This document shows positions 16,174 to 26,174 of a stretch of DNA of 64,000 bases, in pieces; within the stretch, counting starts at the first letter, position 1; the number at the start of each line of letters is the position of its first letter. Below the pieces are notes generated by a model, which searched no databases, had not been told where the DNA came from, and saw only the letters and a list, made by a program, of their open reading frames with translations. Where the stretch lies: contig NZ_CP134500.1 in the NCBI RefSeq assembly GCF_031760065.1, positions 3,286,001 through 3,350,000 of the forward strand, written 5' to 3'. The translations under genes and the position numbers were made by a program. The stretch comes from Streptomyces durocortorensis. GTDB lineage: Bacteria > Actinomycetota > Actinomycetes > Streptomycetales > Streptomycetaceae.

Positions 16174-17364
16174 TCAAGCTCCCTTCGCGGCCTGGAACAG
16201 TTCCGCCCGCGGGTCCTCGTCCGCGGTCGCCTTCCGGTAGGCCTCCAGCGCGTCCCTGGCCTCCTGGCCGAGGGAGGTGGGGACCGCGACCTCCACGGTG
16301 ACCAGGAGGTCGCCGCGGGTGCCGTCCTTGCGCACCGCGCCCTTGCCCCGGGCGCGCATCGTACGCCCGTTGGGGGTGCCCGGGGGAAGCTTCAGGGTGA
16401 CCGGGGGGCCGCCGAGGGTGGGGACCTTGACCTCGCCGCCGAGCGTCGCCTCCGGATACGTGACGGGCACGGTGACCGTGAGATTGTCGCCCTTGCGGCC
16501 GAAGACCGGGTGGGCGCCGACGTGCACGACGACGTACAGGTCGCCCGCCGGACCGCCGCGCTCGCCCGGGCCGCCCTTGCCGCGCAGCCTGATCCGCTGG
16601 CCGTCGGAGACGCCCGCCGGAATCCTGACCTGCATGGTCCGGGCCGACTTCGCCCGGCCGCTGCCCTTGCAGACCTCGCAGGGGTCCTGGGCGATGAGGC
16701 CCCGGCCCTTGCAGTCCACACAGGGGTCGGTGAGCGAGAAACCGCCGCCGCTGCCGCGCGAGACCTGGCCGGTGCCGACGCAGGTCGGGCAGACCCTGGG
16801 GGTGCCGTTCTTGTCACCGGTGCCGGAACACGCCTTGCAGGGCGCCTGGCTGGACATCCGCAGCGGGACTGTGGCCCCGTCGACCGCCTCGGTGAAGCTG
16901 AGCGTCACCTCGGACTCGACGTCCTGGCCGCGCCGCGGTTGGACACGGCTGCCCGTGCCGCCGCGGTTGAACAGCCCGCCGAAGACGTCTCCGAGACCGC
17001 CCCCGCCGCCGAAGCCGCCGCCCGCGCCGCCCTGTCCGCCGCCCGGTGCGCCCCCGCCGAAGAGGTCGCCCAGGTCGAAGTTGAAGTTGCCGCCGGCACC
17101 ACCGGGACCGGCGCGGAAGCCACCGTTGCCGAAGAGGGCGCGCGCCTCGTCGTACTCCTTGCGCCGCTTGGCGTCGCCGAGGACGTCGTTCGCCTCGGAG
17201 ATCTCCTTGAAGCGCTCCTCCGCCTTGGCGTCACCCTTGTTGGCGTCGGGGTGGTTCTCCCGGGCGAGCTTGCGGTACGCCTTCTTGATCTCGGCGTCGG
17301 TGGCGTCCTTGGGGACGCCGAGGACCTTGTAGTAGTCCTTCTCGACGAAGTCCTTCGTGCTCAT
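16174..17364 (-). CDS. dnaJ: DnaJ co-chaperone
   Basis: 396 residues with the full type I layout: J domain with HPD (residues 37-39 in ENHPDANKG), a Gly/Phe-rich stretch (about 80-135), and four zinc-binding CxxCxGxG units (CKACSGTG, CPTCVGTG, CVDCKGRG, CEVCKGSG). A C-terminal substrate-binding region follows. It stimulates DnaK ATPase and delivers unfolded proteins. It lies between grpE and hspR in the standard actinobacterial order, so co-regulation by HspR is expected. Confidence 0.96.
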   Translation of the reverse strand: MSTKDFVEKDYYKVLGVPKDATDAEIKKAYRKLARENHPDANKGDAKAEERFKEISEANDVLGDAKRRKEYDEARALFGNGGFRAGPGGAGGNFNFDLGDLFGGGAPGGGQGGAGGGFGGGGGLGDVFGGLFNRGGTGSRVQPRRGQDVESEVTLSFTEAVDGATVPLRMSSQAPCKACSGTGDKNGTPRVCPTCVGTGQVSRGSGGGFSLTDPCVDCKGRGLIAQDPCEVCKGSGRAKSARTMQVRIPAGVSDGQRIRLRGKGGPGERGGPAGDLYVVVHVGAHPVFGRKGDNLTVTVPVTYPEATLGGEVKVPTLGGPPVTLKLPPGTPNGRTMRARGKGAVRKDGTRGDLLVTVEVAVPTSLGQEARDALEAYRKATADEDPRAELFQAAKGA

Positions 17365-17460
17365 CGACGTCCCTCCTTCCGGACGATCGGCCGAGCGGTC
17401 GGCCCGTGGGCCGACCGCCGGGCCGGTCGGTGTGCACCCTGGTGGTCAGACGCGTTGCCG

Positions 17461-18111
17461 TCAGACCTCCTCGGTGCCACCGCTCTCCTCGTCGTCTGTC
17501 TTCTCTTCCTTGGCCGCGGCGGGCGTGGCGCCCGGCTGCGGCTCGGCGACGGCCACCCGCGCGGGGCGGATGGTGCGCTCGCCGATGCGATACCCCGGCT
17601 GAAGGATCGCCACGCAGGTCGTCTCGGTGACGTCCGGCGCGTAGCTGTGCATCAGAGCCTCGTGGATCGTCGGGTCGAAGGGCTCGCCCTCCTTGCCGAA
17701 CTGCTGGAGGCCCAGCTTCGCGACGACCGTCTCCAGCGATTCGGCGACCGACTTGAAGCCGCCGAGCAGCTCGCCGTGCTCCCGTGCGCGGCCGACGTCG
17801 TCGAGCACGGGGAGGAGCTCGGACAGGAGGTTCGCGACGGCGATCTCCTTGACCGTGACCCGGTCCCGCTCCACACGACGGCGGTAGTTCTGGTACTCGG
17901 CCTGGAGCCGCTGGAGGTCCGCGGTGCGCTCGCCGAGCGCCGTACGGACCTGGTCCAGCTGTGCGGTCAGGCCGACGGTCTGGTCGGTGTCCCCGGCCGG
18001 GGCCGCCGCCTCCTCCTCGGAGGGAGCGGCGGCCTTCGGCTCGGCGTCATCAGGGGTGGCGCCGGAGGGGACGTCGGGCTTCTCCTCGAAGCCCGGAGTC
18101 TCCTCGGTCAC
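17461..18111 (-). CDS. grpE: GrpE nucleotide-exchange factor
   Basis: 216 residues. A long acidic N-terminal extension (residues 1-45) precedes the coiled coil ([20 protein letters not shown]) and the GrpE core ([20 protein letters not shown], then [20 protein letters not shown]). The motif [20 protein letters not shown] follows near the C-terminus. It releases ADP from DnaK. The GTG start overlaps the dnaK stop (GTGA). Extended acidic ends are usual in actinobacteria. Confidence 0.96.
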   Translation of the reverse strand: MTEETPGFEEKPDVPSGATPDDAEPKAAAPSEEEAAAPAGDTDQTVGLTAQLDQVRTALGERTADLQRLQAEYQNYRRRVERDRVTVKEIAVANLLSELLPVLDDVGRAREHGELLGGFKSVAESLETVVAKLGLQQFGKEGEPFDPTIHEALMHSYAPDVTETTCVAILQPGYRIGERTIRPARVAVAEPQPGATPAAAKEEKTDDEESGGTEEV

Positions 18112-19973
18112 GCCGCACCGCCCTTGGTGTCCTTGGTGTCCTTCTCGTCGTCCACGATCTCGGCGTCGACGACGTCGTCGTCGGCGGCCTTGGCCTGGCC
18201 GTCGCCCGGGGCCCCGGCACCCGGGGTCGCGCCCTCGGCCTGAGCGTTGGCGTACATCGCCTGGCCCAGCTTCTGGGAGACGGCGGCGACCTTCTCGGTG
18301 GCCGTACGGATCTCGGCGGTGTCCTCGCCCTTGAGCTTCTCCTTCAGCTCGCCGACAGCGGTCTCCACCTCCGTCTTCACGTCACCGGGGACCTTGTCCT
18401 CGTTGTCCTTGAGGAACTTCTCCGTCTGGTAGACGAGCTGCTCGCCCTGGTTGCGGGACTCGGCGGCCTCGCGGCGGGCGTGGTCCTCCTCGGCGTACTT
18501 CTCGGCCTCTTCACGCATCCGGTTGACCTCGTCCTTCGGCAGCGAGGAGCCACCGGTGACGGTCATCTTCTGCTCCTTGCCGGTGCCGAGGTCCTTGGCA
18601 GCGACGTGCATGATGCCGTTGGCGTCGATGTCGAAGGCGACCTCGATCTGCGGCACGCCGCGCGGGGCCGGCGGCAGACCGGTCAGCTCGAACATTCCGA
18701 GCTTCTTGTTGTACGCCGCGATCTCGCGCTCGCCCTGGTAGACCTGGATCTGCACGGAGGGCTGGTTGTCCTCGGCCGTCGTGAAGATCTCGGAACGCTT
18801 GGTCGGGATCGTGGTGTTGCGCTCGATGAGCTTGGTCATGATCCCTCCCTTGGTCTCGATGCCGAGGGAGAGCGGGGTGACATCGAGGAGCAGGACGTCC
18901 TTGACCTCGCCCTTGAGGACACCGGCCTGGAGCGAGGCGCCGATGGCGACGACCTCGTCCGGGTTCACACCCTTGTTGGCCTCCTGGCCGCCGGTCAGCT
19001 CCTTGACGAGCTCGGCGACGGCGGGCATACGGGTGGAGCCACCGACGAGAACGACGTGGTCGATCTCGGAGAGCTGGATGCCCGCGTCCTTGATGACGTT
19101 GTGGAACGGGGTCTTGCAGCGGTCCAGGAGGTCCGAGGTCAGCTGCTGGAACTGCGAGCGCGTGAGCTTCTCGTCCAGGTGCAGCGGGCCCTCGGCGGAC
19201 GCCGTGATGTAGGGCAGGTTGATCGTGGTCTCGGTCGAGGACGAGAGCTCGATCTTCGCCTTCTCCGCAGCCTCACGGAGACGCTGGAGAGCCATCTTGT
19301 CCTTGGACAGGTCCACGCCGTGCCCGTTGGCGAACTGCTTCACCAGGTAGTCGACGACACGCTGGTCCCAGTCGTCACCACCGAGGTGGTTGTCACCGTT
19401 GGTGGCCTTCACCTCGACGACGCCGTCACCGATCTCCAGGAGGGACACGTCGAAAGTGCCGCCACCGAGGTCGAAGACGAGGATCGTCTGGTCGTCCTTG
19501 TCCAGGCCGTACGCCAGGGCGGCGGCGGTCGGCTCGTTGACGATGCGCAGGACGTTGAGGCCCGCGATCTCACCGGCCTCCTTGGTCGCCTGACGCTCGG
19601 AGTCGTTGAAGTACGCCGGGACGGTGATGACCGCGTCGGTCACCTTCTCGCCCAGGTACGACTCGGCGTCGCGCTTCAGCTTCTGCAGGATGAAGGCGCT
19701 CATCTGCTGCGGGTTGAAGCTCTTGCCGTCCAGGTCGATCTTCCAGTCAGTGCCCATGTGGCGCTTGACGGAGCGGATGGTCCTGTCGACGTTGGTGACC
19801 GCCTGGCGCTTGGCGACCTCGCCGACGAGCACCTCGCCGTTCTTGGCGAAGGCGACGACGGACGGCGTGGTCCTGGCGCCTTCGGCGTTGGTGATGACGG
19901 TGGGCTCGCCGCCTTCGAGAACGCTGACGACGGAGTTAGTCGTGCCCAGGTCGATGCCGACCGCACGTGCCAT
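18108..19973 (-). CDS. dnaK: DnaK, Hsp70 chaperone
   Basis: 621 residues. ATPase signature [12 protein letters not shown] starts at residue 8, phosphate-2 motif [19 protein letters not shown] is near 170, and adenosine motif [11 protein letters not shown] near 310. The substrate domain contains [15 protein letters not shown] and [11 protein letters not shown]. The ATG has GGAGGA seven bases upstream. First gene of the operon; also HspR's co-repressor. Promoter and HAIR elements lie directly upstream. Confidence 0.98.
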   Translation of the reverse strand: MARAVGIDLGTTNSVVSVLEGGEPTVITNAEGARTTPSVVAFAKNGEVLVGEVAKRQAVTNVDRTIRSVKRHMGTDWKIDLDGKSFNPQQMSAFILQKLKRDAESYLGEKVTDAVITVPAYFNDSERQATKEAGEIAGLNVLRIVNEPTAAALAYGLDKDDQTILVFDLGGGTFDVSLLEIGDGVVEVKATNGDNHLGGDDWDQRVVDYLVKQFANGHGVDLSKDKMALQRLREAAEKAKIELSSSTETTINLPYITASAEGPLHLDEKLTRSQFQQLTSDLLDRCKTPFHNVIKDAGIQLSEIDHVVLVGGSTRMPAVAELVKELTGGQEANKGVNPDEVVAIGASLQAGVLKGEVKDVLLLDVTPLSLGIETKGGIMTKLIERNTTIPTKRSEIFTTAEDNQPSVQIQVYQGEREIAAYNKKLGMFELTGLPPAPRGVPQIEVAFDIDANGIMHVAAKDLGTGKEQKMTVTGGSSLPKDEVNRMREEAEKYAEEDHARREAAESRNQGEQLVYQTEKFLKDNEDKVPGDVKTEVETAVGELKEKLKGEDTAEIRTATEKVAAVSQKLGQAMYANAQAEGATPGAGAPGDGQAKAADDDVVDAEIVDDEKDTKDTKGGAA

Positions 19974-19994
19974 TTCAATTCCTCCAACTGACTA

Positions 19995-20015
19995 CTTGAG
20001 TGGATCTGACTCAAG
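19995..20015 (-). promoter_or_regulatory. HAIR operator (HspR binding site), perfect consensus
   Basis: CTTGAGT at 19995-20001, seven bases, then ACTCAAG at 20009-20015, which matches the HAIR consensus exactly. It overlaps the -10 side of the dnaK promoter, so bound HspR would block initiation. Confidence 0.95.
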
Positions 20016-20042
20016 AATGCATGACACCCGCCCCCTAGTCAA
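20014..20042 (-). promoter_or_regulatory. Vegetative-type promoter of the dnaK operon
   Basis: On the minus strand TTGACT (20042-20037) and CATTCT (20019-20014) are spaced by 17 bases. The -10 element touches the first HAIR site, giving a short leader before the dnaK ribosome site. Confidence 0.8.
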
Positions 20043-20046
20043 CAGA

Positions 20047-20067
20047 CCTGAGTCGGGCGGGCTCAAC
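20047..20067 (-). promoter_or_regulatory. Second, imperfect HAIR-like site
   Basis: CCTGAGT-N7-GCTCAAC keeps the HAIR spacing with a few mismatches and sits just upstream of the -35 box. Streptomyces dnaK promoters commonly carry several HAIR sites. Confidence 0.6.
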
Positions 20068-20276
20068 TTAAGTGCTTATCCGGACCACACATCGCCCCCG
20101 CTCCCGCCCCACGGACACACCCGCGCACGCCACACCCCTCGCACACCCCGCACCCCACCGTCCCACCATGGGATCGTTCTGTCACAAAATGCCGCGAGAC
20201 GGTCACAACCGTCCCCGACCGGCAGGTTTCACCGTGGATCGTCACACCATCGAACCTCGAACCCCGGGTGGGCGCG

Positions 20277-21137
20277 ATGCAGAACGCGAGGAAGCGGCGC
20301 GTACGGCAGAACAGGCAGAAGGAGAAGCGGAGGAGGCAGGGGCAGAACCCCGTACGCACACAGGCACCGGTGCCACCACAGCCCCGCCCCACGGAAACCA
20401 CACCGCCACCGGCCGCCCCCCGCACACCGGCCACCAGCCCCGCCGCCCCTCCCGCCGCCACCCGCTCGAACCCGGCAACAGCGCGCGGCCACTTCCCCTC
20501 GCGCCCCGCCGCCCACCTGACCGGCCTCCTGGACCGGGCGGAACGCCTGGCGGACCGCCTCGCCCCCCGCACGACGGCAGAACGGCTGCTGGACCTGACC
20601 CTCGGCACCGCCCTGCTGGCCCTGACCGCCCCCGCCGTAGCCGTCGGCGCCCTCGCCCTGACCGCCCGGCGCACCCCGGGCGGCGCCTGGGACCGCCGCC
20701 CCCGGACCGGTCTGGACGGCAGGGTCTTCGAGCTCCGCAGCCTGCGCACCCGACGGCTCCGGCTGGACCTGCTCTCCCGGCTCCCCCATGTCGTAAGGGG
20801 CGACCTCGCCCTCGTCGGCCCCGCCCCGCTGGCCCCGGGCGACCCCCGGTCCGCGCACCCCGGGGCCCGGCAGTGGCGGCAGGAGCTGCGACCGGGACTG
20901 ACCGGCCTGGCCCAGGTGCGGGCCCGCTCGGGCATGCCGTGGGACGACCCCGCCCTGCTGGACCAGCACTACGCAGAGCACCATGGAGTAGTACTCGACC
21001 TGGCGATCCTGACGGAGGCCGTACGCAATACCCTGCGGACGACCCTCCGACAGGCCCGCCCGACCGAGGCACCACCCGGGACACCGCCCGCGGCACCACC
21101 CGGGGCACAGCCCAAGGCACAACCAAGGCACACCTGA
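20277..21137 (+). CDS. Bacterial sugar transferase (undecaprenyl-phosphate sugar phosphotransferase type)
   Basis: About 286 residues from the ATG at 20277; a GTG at 20268 is also possible. A very basic then Pro/Ala-rich N-terminus (to about residue 75) precedes a catalytic domain of the sugar-transferase family. It has a membrane helix (LLDLTLGTALLALTAPAVAV), RVFELRSLRT, the VRGDLALVGPAPL block and RPGLTGLAQVRARSG, with DLAILTEAVRNTL near the end. Such enzymes start cell-surface polysaccharide synthesis by moving a sugar phosphate to a lipid carrier. Alone here, divergent from dnaK; no other glycan genes are visible. Confidence 0.8.
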   Translation: MQNARKRRVRQNRQKEKRRRQGQNPVRTQAPVPPQPRPTETTPPPAAPRTPATSPAAPPAATRSNPATARGHFPSRPAAHLTGLLDRAERLADRLAPRTTAERLLDLTLGTALLALTAPAVAVGALALTARRTPGGAWDRRPRTGLDGRVFELRSLRTRRLRLDLLSRLPHVVRGDLALVGPAPLAPGDPRSAHPGARQWRQELRPGLTGLAQVRARSGMPWDDPALLDQHYAEHHGVVLDLAILTEAVRNTLRTTLRQARPTEAPPGTPPAAPPGAQPKAQPRHT

Positions 21138-21285
21138 GCGACACAGATCACCGCCCGCCCGGCTACAGCCGGGTGGACTAAGTGGATAGTGTCAGCACAG
21201 ACCAAATAAGTTACTGCTTAGTAGTAGTGGGCAGTCGCACGTACGTAACTGGATCCCGCTCTCGCAGGCCCGAGGAGCCCTACTC

Positions 21286-23568
21286 ATGCAACTCGCCGCG
21301 ATCATCGTGTCGCTGGTGCTGACGGTCGTCGGCGTTGCGCTCATCACCCGAGCCATCGTGCAGATCTACCGCTTCGTCCGTCTGGGACAGGCAGTACCGG
21401 CAGGCAGCCGCACCGACGACCCCAAGCAGCGGACGATCACCCTGATCAAGGAGTTCGTCGGCCACACGCGGATGAACCGCTGGGGCGTCGTGGGCGTCGC
21501 CCACTGGTTCGTCGCCGTCGGCTTCCTGACGCTGGGCCTGACGATCGTCACGGCGTACGGCCAGCTGTTCAAGGCGGACTGGGTGCTGCCGGTCATCGGC
21601 GGCTTCCTCCCGTACGAGCTCTACATCGAGTTCATCGCGCTCGGCACGACCCTCGGCATCATCGTGCTGATCGCGATCCGCCAGCTGAACCTCCCCTCGC
21701 GGGCGGGCCGCAAGTCGCGCTTCACGGGCTCCAAGATGGGCCAGGCGTACTTCGTCGAGATCGTCATCCTCATCATCGGCACCGCCATCATGGCGCTGCG
21801 CGGCCTGGAGGGCGCCCTCCACCACGTCGACAGCTACGACCCCGCGTACTTCGCCTCGTATCCCCTGGTCCTGGCCTTCAAGGGGCTGAGCGTCGAAACG
21901 CTCCAGAACCTGGTCTACCTGTTCGCGATGATCAAGCTCGGTACGACGATGGTCTGGGCGATCACCATCTCGCTGAACACGAACATGGGTGTGGCCTGGC
22001 ACCGGTTCCTCGGGTTCCCGAACATCTGGTTCAAGCGGAACGCGGACGGCGATGTCGCGCTCGGCGCGCTGCTGCCGATGACGTCGGGCGGCAAGGAGAT
22101 CGACTTCGAGGACCCGGGCGAGGACGACACCTTCGGCGTCTCCCAGGTCGAGCAGTTCTCCTGGAAGGGCATCCTCGACTTCTCCACCTGCACCGAGTGC
22201 GGCCGCTGCCAGTCCCAGTGCCCCGCCTGGAACACCGGCAAGCCCCTCTCCCCCAAACTCCTCATCATGTCGCTGCGCGACCACGCGCACGCCAAGGCCC
22301 CCTACCTCCTGGCAGGCGGCGGCAAGGACATGGAAGGCAACGAGAAAGCCACCGAGGAACAGCTCAGGGACGTCCCCGCGGCCGCCCTCGCCGAGGCCGA
22401 GCGCCCGCTGATCGGCACCGCCGAGGACAACGGCGTCATCGACCCCGACGTCCTGTGGTCCTGCACCACCTGCGGCGCGTGCGTCGAGCAGTGCCCCGTC
22501 GACATCGAGCACATCGACCACATCGTCGACATGCGCCGCTACCAGGTCATGATCGAGTCCGCGTTCCCCTCCGAAGCGGGCACGATGCTCAAGAACCTGG
22601 AGAAGAAGGGCAACCCCTGGGGCCTGGCCAAGAAGGCCCGCGTCGAATGGACCAAGGAAGTCGACTTCGAGGTCCCCATCGTCGGCAAGGACGTCGAGGA
22701 CCTCACCGAGGTCGACTACCTCTACTGGGTCGGCTGCGCCGGCGCCCTGGAGGACCGCGCCAAGAAGACCACCAAGGCCTTCGCCGAACTCCTCCACATC
22801 GCGGGCGTCAAGTTCGCGATCATGGGCGGCGACGAGAAGTGCACCGGTGACTCCGCCCGCCGCCTGGGCAACGAGCCGCTCTTCCAGCAGCTCGGCCAGG
22901 AGAACGTGGCCATGCTCAACATGGCCTACGGCGAGTCCTTCGACGACGAGGGCAACGTCGAGCCGGACACGAAGAAGCCCAAGGCGTCGAAGAAGATCGT
23001 CGCGACCTGCCCGCACTGCTTCAACACCATCGCCAACGAGTACCCCCAGCTCGGCGGCGAGTACGAGGTCATCCACCACACCCAGCTGCTCCAGCACCTC
23101 ATCGACGAGGGCAAGCTGATCCCCGTGACCCCGGTCGAGGGCCTGATCACCTACCACGACCCCTGCTACCTGGGCCGCCACAACAAGATCTACACCCCGC
23201 CCCGCGAGATCATCGCGAAGGTCCCCGGCCTCCGCAACGAGGAAATGCACCGCCACAAGGAACGCGGCTTCTGCTGCGGCGCCGGCGGCGCCCGGATGTG
23301 GATGGAAGAACGCATCGGCAAGCGCATCAACACCGAACGCGTCGACGAAGCCCTCGCACTCAACCCGGACATCGTCTCCACCGCCTGCCCCTTCTGCCTC
23401 GTCATGCTCACCGACTCCGTCAACGGCAAGAAGAACGACGGCCAGGCCAAGGAGTCCATCCAGGTCGTGGACGTCTCCCAGCTCCTCCTGGAGTCCGTGA
23501 AGACCCCCACCGACCCGACCGGCGACCCGGACCAGGTGGACGCACCGGAGCCCGAACCGGCAAAGTGA
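21286..23568 (+). CDS. Membrane-bound (Fe-S) oxidoreductase, HdrD/GlpC-like with CCG domains
   Basis: 760 residues. The first 260 hold several membrane helices (nitrate reductase gamma-like), followed by two 4Fe-4S motifs, CTECGRCQSQCPAW (about 301-314) and CTTCGACVEQCPVD (about 393-406). Two Cys-rich CCG domains follow, with CAGALED, CPHCFNTIANEYPQLGG, YHDPCYLGRHN, CCGAGGARMWMEE and CPFC. This architecture passes electrons between a quinone or heme and a soluble partner; the substrate is unknown. ATG with GGAG eight bases upstream. Monocistronic between two terminators; conserved in Streptomyces near dnaK in my recollection. Confidence 0.88.
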   Translation: MQLAAIIVSLVLTVVGVALITRAIVQIYRFVRLGQAVPAGSRTDDPKQRTITLIKEFVGHTRMNRWGVVGVAHWFVAVGFLTLGLTIVTAYGQLFKADWVLPVIGGFLPYELYIEFIALGTTLGIIVLIAIRQLNLPSRAGRKSRFTGSKMGQAYFVEIVILIIGTAIMALRGLEGALHHVDSYDPAYFASYPLVLAFKGLSVETLQNLVYLFAMIKLGTTMVWAITISLNTNMGVAWHRFLGFPNIWFKRNADGDVALGALLPMTSGGKEIDFEDPGEDDTFGVSQVEQFSWKGILDFSTCTECGRCQSQCPAWNTGKPLSPKLLIMSLRDHAHAKAPYLLAGGGKDMEGNEKATEEQLRDVPAAALAEAERPLIGTAEDNGVIDPDVLWSCTTCGACVEQCPVDIEHIDHIVDMRRYQVMIESAFPSEAGTMLKNLEKKGNPWGLAKKARVEWTKEVDFEVPIVGKDVEDLTEVDYLYWVGCAGALEDRAKKTTKAFAELLHIAGVKFAIMGGDEKCTGDSARRLGNEPLFQQLGQENVAMLNMAYGESFDDEGNVEPDTKKPKASKKIVATCPHCFNTIANEYPQLGGEYEVIHHTQLLQHLIDEGKLIPVTPVEGLITYHDPCYLGRHNKIYTPPREIIAKVPGLRNEEMHRHKERGFCCGAGGARMWMEERIGKRINTERVDEALALNPDIVSTACPFCLVMLTDSVNGKKNDGQAKESIQVVDVSQLLLESVKTPTDPTGDPDQVDAPEPEPAK

Positions 23569-23588
23569 CGTAACGCATCGGCGTGATG

Positions 23589-23625
23589 AGCGGCCGGACC
23601 TGCCTCGGGGGCAGGACCGGCCGCT
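23589..23625 (+). terminator. Hairpin terminator with T tail
   Basis: A 16-bp stem with one mismatch (23589-23604 with 23610-23625) is followed by TTTT. It ends the Fe-S oxidoreductase transcript. Confidence 0.85.
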
Positions 23626-23813
23626 TTTCCGTGCCCGGAGCCCGCACGTACCGGGGACGCCCGGGACGTGACGACCGCCGCATGTGAGTCCGGACATGTA
23701 CGCGGCGACGTATCTGGAGCATCATGTGCCCCGGACGATCCGCCGCACCCCCAGCACCTCGGGCCCGCGCCGGAAGCACCCGCACCACCGGACGACGACG
23801 GACGAGGCCTCCC

Positions 23814-24986
23814 GTGCGCAGACGCATCACGCGCCTCACGCCCCCGAAGGCGAAGGCCACGACCAGGACCACCGCCGCCACCCTCGCCGCGGGCTGCACG
23901 GCCCTGCTGCTGACGCTCACGGCCTGCGCAGGCGCGTCCACGGCCGACACCCCGTCCGGCGACAAGAACGGCGACACCCCGCCGAAAGCCCAGGCCCAGG
24001 CGCACGCGCAAGCCCGGGCCCAAGCGCGGGCGGGCATCCCCCGCGCCCCCGTCCCCCGCGGCACCGGCAGCCGCGTCCCGTACGACTTCAACGGCGACGG
24101 CCACCGCGACCTGGTCATCGACGGCCTGGTGAAGGCCCCCGAGGACAGCCACGGCGACGACGCGGGCATCGGCATCGTCTACGGCACCGACGACCGCCCC
24201 CTGGACCCGGCCGCCCGCCAGCTGCTGAGCGCCCGCGCGAACGCTGCGAAGTACGGCGACACCCTGCCCGCCGCGTTCGACTCCGAGGCGGCCTGCGACC
24301 TGGACCGGGACGGTTTCACGGACCTGATCGTCTCCACCGACCCCCCGTACAACGGCATCGGCGCCCCGCCCGTACCCCTCCAGCTCCTCTTCGGATCGCC
24401 CGAGGGCCTCACCGGCAAGGCGGTCACCCTGCGCATCCCGCAACAGGCGAGGTTCGGCAACGAGTGGCCCGAGCTGCCGGTGTGCGGCGACTTCGACGGC
24501 GACGGCCGGACCGACCTCGCGGTCACCACCGGCGCGGGCCAGGTGACCTTCCTGCACGGCCCCTTCACCCGCGCCGGGGCCCCGCGCAGCGCGGAACTGC
24601 TGCCGGACGGCGGCCCGTACCTCTACGCCCCCGAGCCCAGGCGGGACACGGACGGGGACGGCTACGACGACCTCGTCGCCACCACCCGCCCGCACGCCCC
24701 CGGCCAGGCGGGCCGGGGCACCCTGCTCCTCGGCTCGGCCAAGGGCCCGGTGCGCCCGGGCGGCGCGTACACGTTCGCGACGGAGAAACTCCCCAAGGCC
24801 CCCCTGCACACCACAGGCACCACCCGCACCACGCTCCTGGCGCACGGCGACTACGACGGCGACAGGAAGACGGACACGGTGGTGCGGACGTACCGGGGCG
24901 AGCGGCAGGACCTGATCGCCCTCTACCCGGCGGGTAACACGAAGGACCCCGTGGTCACCTTCTCCACGGCGCTGTTCCTCCCCTGA
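23814..24986 (+). CDS. FG-GAP/VCBS repeat lipoprotein
   Basis: About 390 residues from the GTG at 23814; the open frame begins earlier without a good start. A basic N-terminus and hydrophobic segment end in the lipobox LTAC, so the protein should be a surface lipoprotein. An Ala/Gln repeat linker (AQAQAHAQARAQARAG) follows. The body has calcium-binding FG-GAP loops: YDFNGDGHRDLVIDG, CDLDRDGFTDLIVST, GDFDGDGRTDLAVTT, DTDGDGYDDLVATT and GDYDGDRKTDTVVRT. This suggests a beta-propeller that binds partners outside the cell. Ligand unknown. Confidence 0.85.
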   Translation: MRRRITRLTPPKAKATTRTTAATLAAGCTALLLTLTACAGASTADTPSGDKNGDTPPKAQAQAHAQARAQARAGIPRAPVPRGTGSRVPYDFNGDGHRDLVIDGLVKAPEDSHGDDAGIGIVYGTDDRPLDPAARQLLSARANAAKYGDTLPAAFDSEAACDLDRDGFTDLIVSTDPPYNGIGAPPVPLQLLFGSPEGLTGKAVTLRIPQQARFGNEWPELPVCGDFDGDGRTDLAVTTGAGQVTFLHGPFTRAGAPRSAELLPDGGPYLYAPEPRRDTDGDGYDDLVATTRPHAPGQAGRGTLLLGSAKGPVRPGGAYTFATEKLPKAPLHTTGTTRTTLLAHGDYDGDRKTDTVVRTYRGERQDLIALYPAGNTKDPVVTFSTALFLP

Positions 24987-25114
24987 ACTCCCCCTGCCCC
25001 CCTCTCCCCCCGGCCTCCCGGCGGCCCCTAGGGGATGTCACAGCTAGGCCGCAATGGCGGACGGGTTCCCCGGGGCCCCACTCCCCGTCCCCGACGACCA
25101 GGTACGTTCGACGG

Positions 25115-26080
25115 GTGGCTGGATTCAGGATCGGACGCGGCCGGGACAACCGCACCCCGCAACAACCGCAGCAGCGGCAGCAGCCGTACGGAGGGCAGGC
25201 ACCGCAGCCGCCGTACGGGGCTCAGCCGTGGCCGACGGCAGGAGGCCCGGGCAGCGGCTCAGCGCCACCGCCGTACGGAGCCCCGCAGGGCGCCCCGTAT
25301 GACAACGGCGGCTACGCCCCGCAGGGCCGGGCCGGATACGGACAGGGGCACGGGCACCGCGGACAGGGGCACGGCGGCCACGGCGAGCCGGAGTACTTCG
25401 GCGACCCGTACGCGGACCCCGCCCCCCACGACCCGTACGCCAACAACCCGGGCCACACACAGGCGTTCCGCGTCGACGAGGACCCGTACGGCGACGGCAA
25501 CACCTACCGCGCCGGTCACGCCCCCGCCCAGCCCGCAGGCCCGCGCCTGCGCTGGAAGGAACTGCTGACCGGCATCGTGACGCGCCCCGGCCCGACGTTC
25601 TGGCAGATGCGGGACTACCCGGTCTGGGGCCCGGCGCTGGTCGTCACGTTCCTCTACGGCCTGCTCGCGCTGTTCGGCTTCGACCAGGCGCGCGACGAGG
25701 CGATCAACGCGACGATCTCGACGGCCGTCCCGTACGTCATCTTCACCGGCGTCGGCTTCGTCATCGGCGGCCTGGTCCTCGGCGCGGTGACCCACACCCT
25801 GGCCCGCCAGCTGGGTGGCACGGGCGCGTGGCAGCCGACGGTGGGCCTGTCGATGCTGATCATGTCGATCACGGACGCGCCGCGCCTCCTCTTCGCCGTC
25901 TTCCTGGGCGGCGAGAACGCCCTGGTTCAGATCCTGGGCTGGCTGACCTGGCTGGCGGCCGGGGCACTGTTCACGTCGATGGTGAGCAAGTCGCACGACC
26001 TGCCGTGGCCGAAGGCGCTGGGGGCGTCGGCCATCCAGCTGATCGCGCTGCTGTCGATCATCAAGCTGGGCACGATCTGA
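25115..26080 (+). CDS. Yip1-domain membrane protein
   Basis: 321 residues, GTG start. Residues 1-145 are disordered and rich in Gln, Pro, Gly and Tyr. The Yip1 domain begins at ELLTGIVTRPGPTFWQMRDY and contains about five membrane helices (LVVTFLYGLLALFGF, VIFTGVGFVIGGLVLGAV, LFAVFLGGENALVQILGWL, AIQLIALLSIIKLGTI). Function in bacteria is unclear. It is closed off by a terminator and convergent with the phosphoribosyltransferase. Confidence 0.8.
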   Translation: MAGFRIGRGRDNRTPQQPQQRQQPYGGQAPQPPYGAQPWPTAGGPGSGSAPPPYGAPQGAPYDNGGYAPQGRAGYGQGHGHRGQGHGGHGEPEYFGDPYADPAPHDPYANNPGHTQAFRVDEDPYGDGNTYRAGHAPAQPAGPRLRWKELLTGIVTRPGPTFWQMRDYPVWGPALVVTFLYGLLALFGFDQARDEAINATISTAVPYVIFTGVGFVIGGLVLGAVTHTLARQLGGTGAWQPTVGLSMLIMSITDAPRLLFAVFLGGENALVQILGWLTWLAAGALFTSMVSKSHDLPWPKALGASAIQLIALLSIIKLGTI

Positions 26081-26090
26081 GCAACGACGC

Positions 26091-26130
26091 GAGAAGGCCC
26101 CCGAAGCGCGAGCGCTCCGGGGGCCTCTTC
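26091..26130. terminator. Bidirectional hairpin terminator
   Basis: GAAGGCCCCCGAAGCGC pairs with the following CGCTCCGGGGGCCTCTTC across a short loop, with one mismatch. It lies between convergent genes. Confidence 0.85.
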
Positions 26131-26174
26131 GTGCCGCGTGCGCGGGACAGACCCAGGGACAGAACACCTAGGCG

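Noticed and set aside
15505..18243. Very long open frame opposite the heat-shock genes
   Set aside because: It is the antisense of hspR, dnaJ and grpE, a common high-GC artefact; no ribosome site or domain.
17961..19991. Long open frame opposite dnaK
   Set aside because: Antisense of dnaK; GC-skewed codon positions produce it.
21280..23697. 805-codon frame opposite the Fe-S oxidoreductase
   Set aside because: Shadow of the 21286-23568 gene, which has clear iron-sulfur motifs.
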